Program-made: the position numbers and the translations under genes
The notes under the pieces: generated by a model
What the model saw: the letters and a program-made list of their open reading frames with translations, nothing else
Told to the model about the DNA's origin: nothing
Databases searched by the model: none
Shown: positions 49,531 through 56,403 of the stretch, one piece after another
Layout: each line of letters starts with the position of its first letter
Numbering within the stretch: position 1 is the stretch's first letter
DNA from: Calditrichaceae bacterium
Lineage (GTDB): Bacteria > Calditrichota > Calditrichia > RBG-13-44-9 > J075
Direction of reading: 5' to 3'
Assembly (NCBI GenBank): GCA_013360445.1
Contig: JABWBP010000016.1
Location: 1-56,403, forward strand
Length of the DNA: 56,403 bases

Positions 49531-51150
49531 CTATGCGCTATGCCCGCCCCCCAATTCCACGATAAAAGCCGCCCCCCTGCCCCGGCCGCGGCTTTCCGCC
49601 CACACCTTCCCGCCGTGCAGCTCCACGATCTGTTTGACAATAGAAAGCCCCAGGCCGGTGGAAGATTCGCCACCGGTGGGCTGGGCGGAGAGGCGGGTGA
49701 ATTTTCCGAACAGTTTTTCAAGGTCTTCCCTGCTCAAGCCCGGCCCCTGGTCTTCGACGCGGAGGCGCACTGCGCCGTTTGCGCCGCCCTTTTCCTGCGC
49801 TTTTTGCACCCCCACGGAGATGGTTTTCCCGGGAGGAGAGAATTTGATGGCGTTATTGACCAGGTTGTCGAGCGCTTCGACGATGCGCCGGGGGTCCACC
49901 ATCGCCCGGCATCCGTTCTCTGCCGAGAACGCCAGGCGCTGCTCTTTTCTTTCCGCCAGGGCGCGGTTCTGCTCCACCACTCCCCGGGCCAGTTCTCCCA
50001 GGTCGGCCCACTCCTTGTTCAGGGTGAAGCGGCCGCTTTCGATGGCGGTGGTATCCAGCAGTTGATTGATGATGGTTAACATTCGCCGGGCGGCGCTGCG
50101 AATTTTCTCCGCGTTGCGATAGACATCAGCGTGCTGGCCGGGTGTATTGGAGATCAGCTCCGCGAAACCGCCGATCACCTGCAAGGGGCTTTTCAGATCG
50201 TGGGCGGCGATGCTCAGAAATTCGGATTTGAGGCGGTTGGCTTCCTGCAACGAGCGGTTCAGGGCGTCGAGGCGGGCGTACGCTTCGGTCAACTCCCTGT
50301 TCTGGCGGCGAATGATCTCTTTCTCTTTGATCTCTTTGACCATGTAGTTGAAAGCCCGCGCCAACATGCCGATCTCGTCGCGGGTGCTAACCGGCACGGA
50401 GACGTCCAAATCGCCTTCGGAGAAGCGGATCGCGGCGCGGGAAATATTCACGATCGGGCGGGCGATGGCGCGGTTCAATAAAAGCGCAATCAGCACCGCC
50501 ATGCCGATTCCCAACAGGGCGAAAAAAATGATCCAGTAAATCTCCTTCTTCGTGGCCATTAAATACACGTTGTCCTTGAAATCCACCTCCACGATGCCCA
50601 CGATCTCCCGGCTGCGGTTGAAAATCGGGGCGTAAGCGGAAACCCACACGCCGTTTTCGTCTTCATAAATGCCGGTGAAGCCGGGTTCCCCGCGCTCCAG
50701 CGCGGGCAGCATTTCCGGGCGCACCGGGTAGCGGTTGCCCACGTACTGGTCGTGCAGCATGGCGGTAAATTCCAGGGAATCCGGCGAAATTCGCCGGAAA
50801 GTGTAGGCGCATTCGGGATCGAACCCCAAATGGCGATTAGAGGCGACGAATTCCTCCAGCACCTTGCGAATTTGGCGGTATTCCGGGGTGTTTACGGATT
50901 CTTTCCCCCTTAAATGTTGATACATTTCTCCGTCGATGGAGATGGCGATGGTATTGGCGGCCAGCTGCAACTGGTTTTGCAAGTTCATCAGAATCAGTTC
51001 CAGGTTCTTGCGATATACGAACATCCCGGAGACCGCCACGGCCAGGAACATCGACAGGCCGAGCAGCGCCGCAATCTTCACCGCCAGGCGCGAGGGAGTG
51101 GAGGTGTCGAAGGTGGGCGAAGCGGCGTGTTTAGTTTGCGACTTTTCCAT
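49531..51150 (-). CDS. Membrane sensor histidine kinase with periplasmic and HAMP domains
   Basis: The 539-residue protein has an N-terminal membrane helix (about 24-46), an extracytoplasmic domain of about 135 residues with MYQHLRGKESVNTPEYRQI and GIYEDENGVWVSAYAPI (Cache-like), a second membrane helix (about 205-225), HAMP, a coiled coil and the kinase core: H-box LSIAAHDLKSPLQVI (phospho-His), N-box ALDNLVNNAIKFSPP, G1 VEDQGPGLS and G2 STGLGLSIVKQIVE. It is complete. No response regulator is adjacent. The stop codon and last residues (HSA) come from a CCCTATGC short-word repeat. Signal unknown. Confidence 0.94.
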   Translation of the reverse strand: MEKSQTKHAASPTFDTSTPSRLAVKIAALLGLSMFLAVAVSGMFVYRKNLELILMNLQNQLQLAANTIAISIDGEMYQHLRGKESVNTPEYRQIRKVLEEFVASNRHLGFDPECAYTFRRISPDSLEFTAMLHDQYVGNRYPVRPEMLPALERGEPGFTGIYEDENGVWVSAYAPIFNRSREIVGIVEVDFKDNVYLMATKKEIYWIIFFALLGIGMAVLIALLLNRAIARPIVNISRAAIRFSEGDLDVSVPVSTRDEIGMLARAFNYMVKEIKEKEIIRRQNRELTEAYARLDALNRSLQEANRLKSEFLSIAAHDLKSPLQVIGGFAELISNTPGQHADVYRNAEKIRSAARRMLTIINQLLDTTAIESGRFTLNKEWADLGELARGVVEQNRALAERKEQRLAFSAENGCRAMVDPRRIVEALDNLVNNAIKFSPPGKTISVGVQKAQEKGGANGAVRLRVEDQGPGLSREDLEKLFGKFTRLSAQPTGGESSTGLGLSIVKQIVELHGGKVWAESRGRGRGAAFIVELGGGHSA

Positions 51151-51209
51151 GGGCGTACAACATAAAGGAAAAAGGCAGAAGGAAAAAGGGAAAAGTGAAA
51201 GGAGATTCC

Positions 51210-51833
51210 TTATGGTTGGGGTTCGATGGTACGGAGGTGTAAGGTGTAAAAATCAAAAAGCTGCTCGCTGAATGGCCGGGCGCAGCGCTTGAAATCCAGC
51301 GCGGGGGTATCCATGCCGGCGCGGTCGCTGATGAGTTTGCAGGAACGGAAGGGAATCCCCTGTTGGGCGCAAAGGGAGGCAATCGCCCAAAGCTCCCGGT
51401 CAACGATGGGGGCAAAGGGGGCCAGGCGTTGCGCGTAAGCGGGGGTAAGAACGCGCCGCCGGGCGGAAATACAGTCTATCCGGGCGTTCGGGTCTGCGCT
51501 GCGAAAAGCAGGGAGCGCCTGCGCCGCTTCCGGCTCGCGGTAAGCCGCGCGAATGGGGTAAATCTCCCCCGGGGTGAGCGAATCGGAGAGGCTGCCGGCA
51601 ATGCCGAAGTTGAGGACCAGGGAAATATCCTTCCCGAACGCGCCGAGCAACGTTGACAGCCGCTCTTCTGCGGCGTCCAATCCTTCCCCGCAGAGGAGCA
51701 GCAGTTCCTTTTCGCTTTGAAAGACGCCGTTGAAGGCAAAATCAACCTCCCGGAAGTTCCTGCCTTTCAGAAACGCCTGCGCCTCGCCGCGGTGGGCGAA
51801 GACCAGCAGGGGTTTATTGCCGCCGCCGCTCAT
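51210..51833 (-). CDS. MTA/SAH nucleosidase-like (purine nucleoside phosphorylase fold) protein
   Basis: The 207-residue protein shows the PNP_UDP_1 pattern: VLNFGIAGSLSDSLTPGEIYPI (base/phosphate-loop region) and DRELWAIASLCAQQGIPFRSCKLISDRAG, where the final Asp is the catalytic acid of MTAN and futalosine hydrolases. The usual central EMEAAA-like motif is replaced by VDRELWAIA, with Glu in the ribose-binding position. It is slightly short (MTAN about 230). It could act on futalosine, MTA or a related nucleoside. It is followed by the kinase gene after about 60 bases of polypurine repeat. Confidence 0.72.
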   Translation of the reverse strand: MSGGGNKPLLVFAHRGEAQAFLKGRNFREVDFAFNGVFQSEKELLLLCGEGLDAAEERLSTLLGAFGKDISLVLNFGIAGSLSDSLTPGEIYPIRAAYREPEAAQALPAFRSADPNARIDCISARRRVLTPAYAQRLAPFAPIVDRELWAIASLCAQQGIPFRSCKLISDRAGMDTPALDFKRCARPFSEQLFDFYTLHLRTIEPQP

Positions 51834-51883
51834 TTACGGTTCCATCGCGTTGCCGGCTTGTGAACGATCCGGATATTCATTGG

Positions 51884-53653
51884 TTACTTCTTCACCGCCT
51901 TGCCGCTCACCCGGTAGTTGAACTCGAACGACAAAATCGTCGGCCAGTCGCTTGCCCCCAGCGCCCGGGCGCGGGTACCGTCGGCCGGGCCGACCGGCTT
52001 GCCGTAGCTGTAAAACCAGTTGACAATCGGCCCCCCGGAGAAATTCAGAAAGAACCAGTAGCGCCCCGGGGACAGCACAATGCCCTCGAAGGGAAAATCC
52101 ACCCACTGGTAGCCTTCCCGGGTAAGAATATATTGCAGGGGAATTTTGCGAGTGGAAACGGCGGTGGGGCCGGGCTTGCCGTTTTCATCCTCGCTAAGCT
52201 CCAGCCACAAATAGCCGCTCCCCCCAAAATTATGCATCGCCAGGCCGATTTTTTCCAGGCGGATCGGTTCTTTTAGCACAAAGCACTGCGCAAACTGGAT
52301 CTGGCTGGTCACGTATTCCGCGGTCTCCACCAAAAAGCTGCGCTGCAACTGGTAGGAATCCTGGGTCTGGCCGCTGCTGGCCTGGCGCGGGAAGGCAAAA
52401 TCAACTCCCTCCGGAAAATCCAGGTTCCCGTACACAAAAGGTTCGCTATAAATTAGTTTGCTGTAATCGATTTCCGCTGCCGCCGGTTCTGTCGTTTTAG
52501 GTTCCGGTTCTTCCGCTTTGGGTTCCGGTTCCGGCCGAGGTTCCGGTTCAGGTTCCTGCTTCTTTTCTTCCTCTGCCGCGGCCAGGGGCGGAGCGGCGAC
52601 GGAGGCCAGGGGCGGCCCCAGCACGATTTTATCGACCCCGGCCACGCTTCTGCCGCTCAGGCTGACGTCATCGCGCACGAAACTGGTTTCGATAACCTCT
52701 TCTAATTTGGGATTCTGGCGCGCGCTGCCGGAGGTTTGCCGCCAGCGCACCAGCCCGTCGTTGACGCTCTCCTCGTTGTCCACCCCGATTTCGATGCGCA
52801 CGTAGCGGTTGCTGACAAAAAATTCGGATTGCTGGGGATCGAAGGGAAGCCAGCCGCTGCCGGGAAAGTACACCTCGATCCAGGAGTGCCGCCCCCGGGC
52901 CATTTCAAATTGATACTGGCCGTCGTCCGCCTGCAAGGTATAAGGGCGGTCCAGGGTAATTCCGTTTACAATCCGCGCCGGGATGCCGGAGGCGCGCATC
53001 AGCGCCGCGGCCAGGTGGCTGTAATTCTGGCAATTACCCTTTCCGTAGGCAAATGAATACATGGCGTCGTATTGCTCCGGGATCAGCACGTACTGCATGT
53101 GCTCCACCACCCAGTAAAGGATGTTCTGGCAGGCCTGGTAAGCGGTCCGGGCGGAGGCGGTCAGCTCCTTCGCCTTGTCTTGAATGGCGGGATGGTCGGA
53201 CTGCACCTGGGCAGTCGGTTGCAGGAAGATATTGACCTCCGGGGAGAGGTTGCGCATCGGGAAGGGGGTTCCGTCGTCCTGGAGAGCGCCCAATTGCACC
53301 CGGTTGGCGGCGCGGAAGGTAACCGCGGCTTTGATGGCGCCGGAAGGATTGGTCCAGGTATAGGTGCGGATCTGGTTGCCCCGGGCGTCGGTTTCGCTTT
53401 TCTGCTCGCCGGGAGGGGGCAGCAATTCAAAATTCAGATCCGATATTTGCTGGGAATAGGTTTGCGATTGGAAACCGGAAGGGACCACAAAACTGACATA
53501 CAATTCTTTTAGCCCCGGGAACGGTTCGATATCCTGTTCCAGGCGGTACTGGATTTCCGAGTGCTGGGAACCGGTTACTTCGATTTTCTGGGCGACTGCG
53601 ATGGTCAGTACTGATAAAATCAGCACAACGCACAACACCGTAACGCGATGCAT
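51884..53653 (-). CDS. Secreted transglutaminase-domain protein with EP-rich linker
   Basis: The 589-residue protein has a signal peptide (VTVLCVVLILSVLTIAVAQ), an N-terminal beta domain, a transglutaminase-like core with GKGNCQNYSHLAAAL (Cys near 208), RHSWIEVYFPGSGWLPFDP (His and Asp), a Glu/Pro-rich linker (EPEPEPRPEPEPKAEEPEPK) and a C-terminal beta-sandwich domain (GYLWLELSEDENGKPGP). The ATG at 53653 has AAGGAG ideally placed; the upstream extension does not. Such exported proteins are of unknown function, with cysteine protease or cross-linking activity possible. It lies upstream of the nucleosidase gene. Confidence 0.87.
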   Translation of the reverse strand: MHRVTVLCVVLILSVLTIAVAQKIEVTGSQHSEIQYRLEQDIEPFPGLKELYVSFVVPSGFQSQTYSQQISDLNFELLPPPGEQKSETDARGNQIRTYTWTNPSGAIKAAVTFRAANRVQLGALQDDGTPFPMRNLSPEVNIFLQPTAQVQSDHPAIQDKAKELTASARTAYQACQNILYWVVEHMQYVLIPEQYDAMYSFAYGKGNCQNYSHLAAALMRASGIPARIVNGITLDRPYTLQADDGQYQFEMARGRHSWIEVYFPGSGWLPFDPQQSEFFVSNRYVRIEIGVDNEESVNDGLVRWRQTSGSARQNPKLEEVIETSFVRDDVSLSGRSVAGVDKIVLGPPLASVAAPPLAAAEEEKKQEPEPEPRPEPEPKAEEPEPKTTEPAAAEIDYSKLIYSEPFVYGNLDFPEGVDFAFPRQASSGQTQDSYQLQRSFLVETAEYVTSQIQFAQCFVLKEPIRLEKIGLAMHNFGGSGYLWLELSEDENGKPGPTAVSTRKIPLQYILTREGYQWVDFPFEGIVLSPGRYWFFLNFSGGPIVNWFYSYGKPVGPADGTRARALGASDWPTILSFEFNYRVSGKAVKK

Positions 53654-53798
53654 GGGATTCTCCTTGAGGCTAAGGTTCATGTCCTTGTTTTGGTTCGATA
53701 TAGGGCTGGAAATTAACAGAAAATAAGCGAGGTTCCAAAATGAATAAAAAAATGGTTGGCGGAGCTTAACCATTCACAACCGCGGCCGCCGATTTAAA

Positions 53799-53895
53799 TT
53801 TAGGGCTTTCGCCCTTTTTATTGTACCACTGAACGCTAATGTGTTTCAATCACTCTGTGCGCTCAGTTGGGTACATTATTTTTTTCTGGCTCCCT
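53799..53895. repeat. 97-bp dispersed element, copy B (inverted)
   Basis: This is the exact reverse complement of 25337-25433. Its terminator-like stem points along the plus strand, where no plus-strand gene ends, so here it does not serve as a terminator of a coding gene. Confidence 0.85.
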
Positions 53896-53931
53896 GGGCC
53901 GAATAGTAACCCCAAAACAGTCCATTCAAGT

Positions 53932-53963
53932 AAAAAAGCCGCCCGGATGAGGCGGCTTTTTTT
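53932..53963. terminator. Bidirectional rho-independent terminator
   Basis: AGCCGCC and GGCGGCT arms with a 7-base loop are flanked by A6 before and T7 after. It is 27 bases after the stop of the PD40 lipoprotein gene on the minus strand. Confidence 0.85.
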
Positions 53964-53989
53964 GGGGGGCGTTGCGTAAATTGTATTTT

Positions 53990-55300
53990 TTATTTCGCCA
54001 GGTCGCTTAAACGGCTGATCAGGTCGCTGCTGGTCAAGACGCCGGAAGAGGTGCTCAAATTGATCAGGAAGATATTGTAATTCCCGTTGCGGTTGGAATG
54101 AAAGGCGATGGATTTTCCATCGGGCGAGAAGACCGGGTTGGCGTCCACTCCCGGGTCGAAGGTCAGCCGTTCCTGCTGCGACCCGTCGCTGCGGGCGCGA
54201 TAGATCTCGAAATTGCCGTCGCGGTCGGATACGAAAGCCAGGTATTGCCCGTCCACCGAGGCAAAGGGGTTGACGTCGTTGCCGTTGGGGTTGTCGATAA
54301 TGGTCATCACCTGCTTGCCGTCAGCGCGCATTTCAAAGATGTCGTACTGCCCGTTGCGGTCGGAATGGAAGAGAATGCGCTTGTCATCCGCGCTGAAGCA
54401 GGCTCCCCCCTCATTGGCCGGGGAGTTGGTCAACTGGCGCTGAAAAGCGCCGCCGCTCTCCATGATGAAGATGTCGCTCTGTTTGGCGTCATAAGAGACT
54501 TTGCGGAGATCGCTGCGGTCGGAGACGAAAACGATGTAAGCGCCGTCATGGCTGTAACGCGGCAGCCAGTCGTCGGCCACGGTCTGGGTGAGGGTAGAAA
54601 CGAAACCGTCGGACAGGCTGCGGGAGACGATTTCCCGCACTTTGTAAGCCACGTCGATGGGGCGGCGGTCGTCGGCGTTGGTGGTATAAACAATTTTCGC
54701 TTCTACGGGAGAATACACCGGTGACTCTTCATCCGCGGGTGTGGAGACCAGGGTTTTTTCGCTGCGGGCGGAGAGGTCGTATTCCACAATATCCCAGTTG
54801 CCGCCTACTTTTTTCTGGTAAAGCAGCTTCCGGCCATCGAGCGAAAAGCTGGGGAACGCTTCGTCTTCGGAAGAGAAGGTAACCTGCTGCATCCCATAGC
54901 CGCTGGCCACGTACTCGGCAATCCGGGATTGATAACGGGAGGCGCTGGCGCCCTGCATCACCGACAAAAACGCCTGGTAAGCTTCCTTGCTGTTTCCCTG
55001 GGCGTACTGCAACTCCCCGTATTCGAAGAGCACGTCCGCGTCGTTCGGATCCAGCCGGAGGATGTCTTCCATTACCCGCACGGCCTGGGGACGCATTTCC
55101 ACGTTCAAATACTCCCGGTAGAGCTCTTTTTTGATCTCCACGTTGTTGGGATTCTTTGCCACCTGGGTGTTCAGGTATTGAATCCGTTCCTGCGCGGGAA
55201 GCTGGCTGTAGTCATCCGCAGACATTTTTTTCGAGCTTCCGCAACTCATCAGCCCATAAACGGAAAGGAGCACGAAACAAACTTTTAGAGTGGTACCCAT
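53990..55300 (-). CDS. TPR lipoprotein with PD40/TolB-like beta-propeller
   Basis: The 436-residue protein has a lipobox (SVYGLMSC, Cys near 18), a TPR-like segment (about 45-130: PNNVEIKKELYREYLN, PNDADVLFEYGELQYAQG), and six PD40/WD40-like repeats of the TolB type (FSLDGRKLLYQKK, YSHDGAYIVFVSDRS, FSADDKRILFHSDRNGQYDIF, ASVDGQYLAFVSDRDGNFEIY, FSPDGKSIAFHSNRNGNYNIF). This layout suits a periplasmic scaffold at the outer membrane. The ATG at 55300 has AGAGG upstream. The TPR protein upstream is separated by a repeat. A strong terminator follows. Confidence 0.88.
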   Translation of the reverse strand: MGTTLKVCFVLLSVYGLMSCGSSKKMSADDYSQLPAQERIQYLNTQVAKNPNNVEIKKELYREYLNVEMRPQAVRVMEDILRLDPNDADVLFEYGELQYAQGNSKEAYQAFLSVMQGASASRYQSRIAEYVASGYGMQQVTFSSEDEAFPSFSLDGRKLLYQKKVGGNWDIVEYDLSARSEKTLVSTPADEESPVYSPVEAKIVYTTNADDRRPIDVAYKVREIVSRSLSDGFVSTLTQTVADDWLPRYSHDGAYIVFVSDRSDLRKVSYDAKQSDIFIMESGGAFQRQLTNSPANEGGACFSADDKRILFHSDRNGQYDIFEMRADGKQVMTIIDNPNGNDVNPFASVDGQYLAFVSDRDGNFEIYRARSDGSQQERLTFDPGVDANPVFSPDGKSIAFHSNRNGNYNIFLINLSTSSGVLTSSDLISRLSDLAK

Positions 55301-55316
55301 ATTCGATCCTCTGTTT

Positions 55317-55438
55317 ACAAGGTCTTCGGGTGTTCGAGTGTTCCGGTGTTTTAGTGTCTTGGAAACTTCGCAAGGTTTCTCGCTCTTCCGCCGTCGCACT
55401 ACAACACTCAAACACCTGGGCACTAAAACACTAGAACA
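55317..55438. repeat. Inverted short-word repeat (AGTGTTTTAGTG type)
   Basis: GGTGTTCGAGTGTTCCGGTG words at 55328-55358 face ACTCAAACACC and ACTAAAACACT words at 55404-55440, directly behind the TPR gene. It is similar in design to the word repeats behind other genes. Confidence 0.6.
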
Positions 55439-56403
55439 CTAATTCAGACTGTTCAACTTATCGATCAACTGCTGCGCCTGGCGCTTCAGGTCATATTCAA
55501 TGCCCGGGCGATTGATGATTTCCTGGTACATGCGAATGGCGTCGCTTTTGCGTCCCAGGCGCTCGTAACACTGACCGGCATAGTAGAAGGCGCTGGCCTC
55601 CCACTGCAATTTGGTTTTTTGCGAGAGCAGGGGAATCTTGACAAATTCGTTGATGGCGCTCTCATACTGCCCGGAGTTGAAATACGCTTCCCCGATGTAA
55701 AACTGGATTTCCGGCTCCTGCTCGCTGCTCACTTCAAACTTCAGAGACTGCAAGTAGTCGATAGCGTCGGTGTAGCGGTTCAGGCGGCTGAGGGCAATAC
55801 CGATGGAGATTTTCTTGTCCATCACGTCGCCGGCATTCGGGTAAGCGGCCAGGTATTCCCGGGAAGCGGTCAGCACCCCGTCCCACAATCCCAGTCCTTT
55901 GTAAGTGCTGATGAGCATGGTGAGGGCGGTTTTTTTCGTTTCCGGCCGGGAGGCCGTCTCCACCGCTTTGCGCACCGCCTCCAATCCGGCGTCGCTGCGC
56001 TCGGCCCGGAAGTGTACCTGGGCAATCACCAGATAGACCTCCGCTAACAACGGGCTGCCGGGAAATTCTTTGAGGAATTGCTCGAATTCTTTCAACGCCT
56101 CTTTTTCCCGGTTCAGGGTTGCATAGGAGCGAACGATCAGGTACTGCGCATCATCGGCGTGCTCGCTGGTTTTGTACTTGCTCAAAACCGTTTTGCAGTG
56201 GTTGATCGCTTTGTCAAAGAGCTTTTCGTTATAGGCCGCTTTCGCGCTCTCGTATTCCAGCGCGGCCAGGGAATTCTTCAACTGCGGATGCTTTTCATAA
56301 GTCTTTTTGAATGCGCCCAATTGGGATTCGTAGAGACTCTTTTTTCCCTGGTTGACCAGGCAACGCAGTTTCTGGGTATCCAGGTACAACTTTTGATCCG
56401 CGT
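55439..56403 (-). CDS. TPR-repeat protein, 5' end cut by the window
   Basis: The frame is open to the right edge, so only the C-terminal 321 residues are seen. They consist of tetratricopeptide-like helices: AAYNEKLFDKAINHCKTVL, TLNREKEALKEFEQFLKEFPGSPLLAEVYL, SRLNRYTDAIDYLQSL, FNSGQYESAINEFVKI, ERLGRKSDAIRMYQEII. Such proteins are scaffolds, often in outer-membrane assembly (BamD or YbgF-like). The gene lies next to the PD40 lipoprotein, and both may form one periplasmic complex. Function not proven. Confidence 0.85.
   Translation of the reverse strand, partial: ADQKLYLDTQKLRCLVNQGKKSLYESQLGAFKKTYEKHPQLKNSLAALEYESAKAAYNEKLFDKAINHCKTVLSKYKTSEHADDAQYLIVRSYATLNREKEALKEFEQFLKEFPGSPLLAEVYLVIAQVHFRAERSDAGLEAVRKAVETASRPETKKTALTMLISTYKGLGLWDGVLTASREYLAAYPNAGDVMDKKISIGIALSRLNRYTDAIDYLQSLKFEVSSEQEPEIQFYIGEAYFNSGQYESAINEFVKIPLLSQKTKLQWEASAFYYAGQCYERLGRKSDAIRMYQEIINRPGIEYDLKRQAQQLIDKLNSLN

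Overview
The window reads as a chromosome segment of a free-living, diderm (outer-membrane) bacterium, most likely from the FCB/KSB1-Calditrichota part of the tree. The clues are a secreted S41-type protease ending in a C-terminal FlgD-like/type IX-style sorting domain (YQNYPNPFNPST), several lipoproteins, a heptosyltransferase-type GT9 enzyme, RlpA, a PD40/TolB-like lipoprotein next to a TPR protein, a long-form isocitrate lyase, and many dispersed palindromic repeats. The phylum is an inference from gene style, not a measured placement. No rRNA, tRNA or CRISPR array was recognised.

Layout. (1) 1-2.4 kb: a truncated propeller sensor, a VapB antitoxin followed by an internally deleted VapC, and a small membrane protein. 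(2) 2.5-17.4 kb: the unusual part of the window, about 18 consecutive minus-strand genes. It begins (upstream end) with a DUF3467 protein and a transglutaminase-like cysteine enzyme, then three paralogous proteins that open with (L/Y)QDxLTGYxxEVP (two end in poly-arginine), a Tyr/Gly repeat protein, a 349-residue beta-rich capsid-like protein, two proteins built from one duplicated beta domain, an M15-type peptidase, three HExxH (aspzincin/M35-like) proteins, a methyltransferase and a PLD-fold protein. A sigma54-type activator with a degenerate receiver (17.7-19.0 kb) lies just upstream, with repeated TGTCACA boxes between. I interpret this as an undescribed particle-forming or provirus-derived locus. 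No packaging ATPase, polymerase or integrase is visible.

(3) 19.5-26.5 kb: secreted protease, a lipoprotein with a tiny leader ORF, an A-type Fe-S carrier behind an IscR-type operator, a DUF2480-like protein, formate-tetrahydrofolate ligase, and an MscS channel. (4) 27-31.8 kb: isocitrate lyase, then an AT-rich type II restriction-modification pair whose nuclease joins a PLD catalytic domain to a LAGLIDADG-like domain. (5) 31.8-40.3 kb: a BKACE enzyme, then a sugar-uptake locus: lipoprotein and transporter diverge around a LacI-family operator. The transporter has a binding-protein/permease fusion and a second permease but no local ATPase, and is followed by a broken GIY-YIG gene embedded in repeats and a GH63/trehalase-like glycosidase.

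(6) 40.3-45.4 kb: a minus-strand series resembling the Bacillus Mhq quinone/electrophile-stress regulon: esterase, ring-cleaving VOC dioxygenase, NmrA/HSCARG protein, DoxX remnant, FAD reductase, RlpA and a MarR regulator with a doubled TGTTGCAACA operator. (7) 45.5-56.4 kb: YyaL/DUF255 protein, protein methyltransferase, GT9, a HAMP histidine kinase, a nucleosidase-like protein, a large transglutaminase protein, a PD40 lipoprotein and a TPR protein cut by the right edge. A perfect 97-bp element occurs in inverted orientation at 25.3 and 53.8 kb.
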